From Betaproteobacteria bacterium (GTDB lineage: Bacteria; Pseudomonadota; Gammaproteobacteria; Burkholderiales; Casimicrobiaceae): a stretch of 7,551 nucleotides of DNA. This document shows, piece by piece, positions 5,830-7,551 of the stretch (its first letter is position 1; each line of letters opens with the position of its first letter). The notes beneath the pieces were generated by a model that saw nothing but the letters and a program-made list of their open reading frames with translations, ran no database searches and had not been told where the DNA came from. Location: NCBI GenBank assembly GCA_005889025.1, contig VBCZ01000251.1:1-7551 (forward strand), written 5' to 3'. The position numbers and the translations under genes are program-made.

Positions 5830-7518
5830 ATGGAACCGCTCCTCTCCGTGCGCAATCTGCGCGTCAGCTTCCGCCTGGACAAGAACACCAACTTCGAGGC
5901 GGTGAAAGGCATCAGCTTCGACATCCCCAAGAACGCCACGGTGGCCCTGGTCGGGGAATCGGGAAGCGGCAAGTCGGTGACCTCGCTGTCGATGCTGGGA
6001 CTGCTGCCCAAGGAAAATTCGGCCATAACCGCAGGGAGCGAGATCATCTACGCCGGCCAAAACCTGGTCGAGCTGGATCCGATCGAATTGCGCAACCTGC
6101 GCGGCGCCGACATCTCGATGATCTTCCAGGAGCCGATGACCTCGCTCAATCCGGTGTTCACCGTCGGCTTTCAACTCACCGAAGTTCTGCAGCTTCATAT
6201 GGGCTTGTCTGCTTCGGACGCCAAACGGCGCGCGCTGGCGCTGCTTGCAGAAGTCGGCATCCCCGATCCGGAATTCAAGATCAACGCCTATCCATCGCAG
6301 ATGTCGGGTGGTCAGCAGCAGCGCGTGATGATCGCAATGGCGATCGCCTGCGAGCCGAAGCTGCTGATCGCGGATGAGCCGACCACCGCGCTCGATGTCA
6401 CGATACAGAAGCAGATCCTCGACCTTATCGCCGAGCTGCAGAAAAAACATCAGATGTCGGTGTTGTTCATCACGCACGATCTTGCGGTGGTTGGCGAGAT
6501 TGCGGACTACGTCGTCGTCATGCGCAACGGCGAGATTCGCGAGCAGGGACCGGCGAAGACCGTGTTCGAGAACCCGCAGGACGCGTATACGAAGGCGCTG
6601 CTTTTATGCCGTCCGCGGCTCGATCGGCGTCCCGTGCGTCTGCCCGTGATCGAGGATTTCATGACCGGCCACGGTCATGCGATGCATCTGAACGAGCGAA
6701 AGCGCGGCATCGATTCCGCCGATCCGATCATTCTCGACGTGCGCCACCTGGGCAAGGATTTCTATTCCCGCGAAGGCCTGTTCGGGCGGCGCAAGTTCGA
6801 GGCCGTGAAGGACGTGTCGTTCAAGCTTCCGAAGGGCAAGACACTGGGCCTGGTGGGCGAGTCGGGCTCGGGCAAGACCACGGTGGGTCTTACCCTGATG
6901 CGGCTGCACGAAGCATCGTCGGGCGAGGCGCTCTTCGAGGGCAAGGACATCCTGTCGATGTCGGCGCGGCAATTCATGGACTACAAGCGCCGCATCCAGA
7001 TCATTTTTCAGAACCCGTACGCGTCGTTGAACCCACGCATGATCGTCGGCCAGATCGTGACCGAGCCGATGGAGATTCACGGGATCGGATCATCGGCGCA
7101 GGAGCGCACCGAGCTCGCCTTCGAGCTGCTGAACAAGGTCGGGCTGCCGGAGGTGTCGTTCTACAAGTACCCGCACGAATTTTCCGGCGGGCAGCGCCAG
7201 CGCATCGCCATCGCGCGGTGTCTCACGCTCAAACCCGACATCCTCATCTGCGACGAGTCGGTATCAGCGCTCGACGTCTCGGTGCAGGCGCAGGTGCTCA
7301 ATCTGCTGCAGGATCTGCAGGACGAGTTTCACCTGTCCTACATTTTCATCTCTCACGATCTCGCCGTGGTGAAATACATCTCCGACGAAATCATGGTGAT
7401 GAACCAAGGTGAGATCGTCGAGATCGCCAATTCCGACGACATCTATCTGCACCCGAGGCAGCCGTACACCAAGAAGTTGCTGTCGTCGATACCAAAAGGC
7501 TGGCACCACGGGTCGTAG
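5830..7518 (+). CDS. Fused dual ATP-binding protein of a peptide-type ABC transporter (DppD-DppF type)
   Basis: This is a cytoplasmic energy-coupling subunit of 562 residues with two complete nucleotide-binding domains in one chain, as in GsiA and YejF. In domain 1, Walker A is GESGSGKS (42-49), the Q-loop glutamine is 100, the signature is MSGGQ (158-162), Walker B is LLIADE (178-183) and the switch histidine is 216. The oligopeptide-type C-terminal segment PQDAYTKALL (249-258) follows. A linker of about 40 residues leads to domain 2. There Walker A is GESGSGKT (343-350), the Q-loop glutamine is 394, the signature is FSGGQ (451-455), Walker B is ILICDE (471-476), the switch histidine is 509, and the PRQPYTKKLL tail is at 542-551. 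All catalytic motifs are intact in both halves, so both ATP sites should hydrolyse. One chain can therefore serve both permeases upstream, which explains the lack of separate DppD and DppF genes. It is separated from the permeases by 199 bp of repeat-bearing DNA, so expression could differ from theirs. Assignment is firm. Confidence 0.97.
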   Translation: MEPLLSVRNLRVSFRLDKNTNFEAVKGISFDIPKNATVALVGESGSGKSVTSLSMLGLLPKENSAITAGSEIIYAGQNLVELDPIELRNLRGADISMIFQEPMTSLNPVFTVGFQLTEVLQLHMGLSASDAKRRALALLAEVGIPDPEFKINAYPSQMSGGQQQRVMIAMAIACEPKLLIADEPTTALDVTIQKQILDLIAELQKKHQMSVLFITHDLAVVGEIADYVVVMRNGEIREQGPAKTVFENPQDAYTKALLLCRPRLDRRPVRLPVIEDFMTGHGHAMHLNERKRGIDSADPIILDVRHLGKDFYSREGLFGRRKFEAVKDVSFKLPKGKTLGLVGESGSGKTTVGLTLMRLHEASSGEALFEGKDILSMSARQFMDYKRRIQIIFQNPYASLNPRMIVGQIVTEPMEIHGIGSSAQERTELAFELLNKVGLPEVSFYKYPHEFSGGQRQRIAIARCLTLKPDILICDESVSALDVSVQAQVLNLLQDLQDEFHLSYIFISHDLAVVKYISDEIMVMNQGEIVEIANSDDIYLHPRQPYTKKLLSSIPKGWHHGS

Positions 7519-7551
7519 CGAGGCACCCGATCGACGGCGCGCACGGGCATT
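7519..7551. other. Short 3' flank with no recognisable feature
   Basis: The 33 bp after the ATPase stop are GC-rich. They show no hairpin with a T-tract, no clear ribosome binding site and no start codon in a supported frame. Whether the operon continues cannot be seen. Confidence 0.5.

Noticed and set aside
5655..6047. Minus-strand open frames crossing the repeat region (also 5159-5776)
   Set aside because: They consist of repeat-derived residues such as HSEQREES plus antisense of the flanking genes, with no conserved protein features.
6970..7270. Walker B of the second ATPase domain reads CDES rather than the usual DEP
   Set aside because: The catalytic Asp-Glu pair is intact, and variation at the following residue occurs in working members of this ATPase class.
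7526..7536. CCCGATCGACG shared by the flanks after SBP2 (3457-3467) and after the ATPase gene
   Set aside because: An 11-bp GC-rich match containing a common GATC palindrome is not convincing as a site, and the surrounding bases diverge.

Overview
The window is one plus-strand operon-like block encoding a peptide-type (Dpp/Opp/Nik class) ABC importer. The DNA is GC-rich (roughly 60% or more by eye) and tightly packed. It carries Shine-Dalgarno sites, a Sec signal peptide and short dispersed intergenic repeats. This fits a Gram-negative proteobacterium, most plausibly a betaproteobacterium or relative, but that placement is inferred from style and rests on no marker gene.

Layout, left to right. 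(1) A family 5 substrate-binding protein (SBP1), cut off at its 5' end by the window edge. (2) A second, clearly paralogous family 5 binding protein (SBP2) with its own signal peptide. Its reading frame is broken near 2531-2540, where about 70 nt present in SBP1 are missing, so as sequenced it is a pseudogene or an assembly error. (3) A 97-bp gap with two perfect stem-loops and a very strong ribosome binding site. (4) A DppB-type permease. (5) A DppC-type permease with an unusual Ala/Pro-rich periplasmic insertion containing an 18-residue unit present twice. (6) A 199-bp gap holding three copies of a short dispersed repeat, two of them inverted to each other and the third supplying the likely Shine-Dalgarno of the next gene. 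(7) A single gene with two fused ATPase domains (DppD-DppF type). The last 33 bp hold nothing recognisable.

Together the genes would make a complete importer. The periplasmic binding proteins capture a ligand, the two permeases form the channel, and the fused ATPase powers it. The ligand cannot be read from the sequence; oligopeptides or dipeptides are the default for the family. No exotic defence or mobile system is visible. The points worth a second look are the broken second binding protein, the duplicated segment in the DppC-like loop, and the repeat cluster and hairpins between the operon genes.
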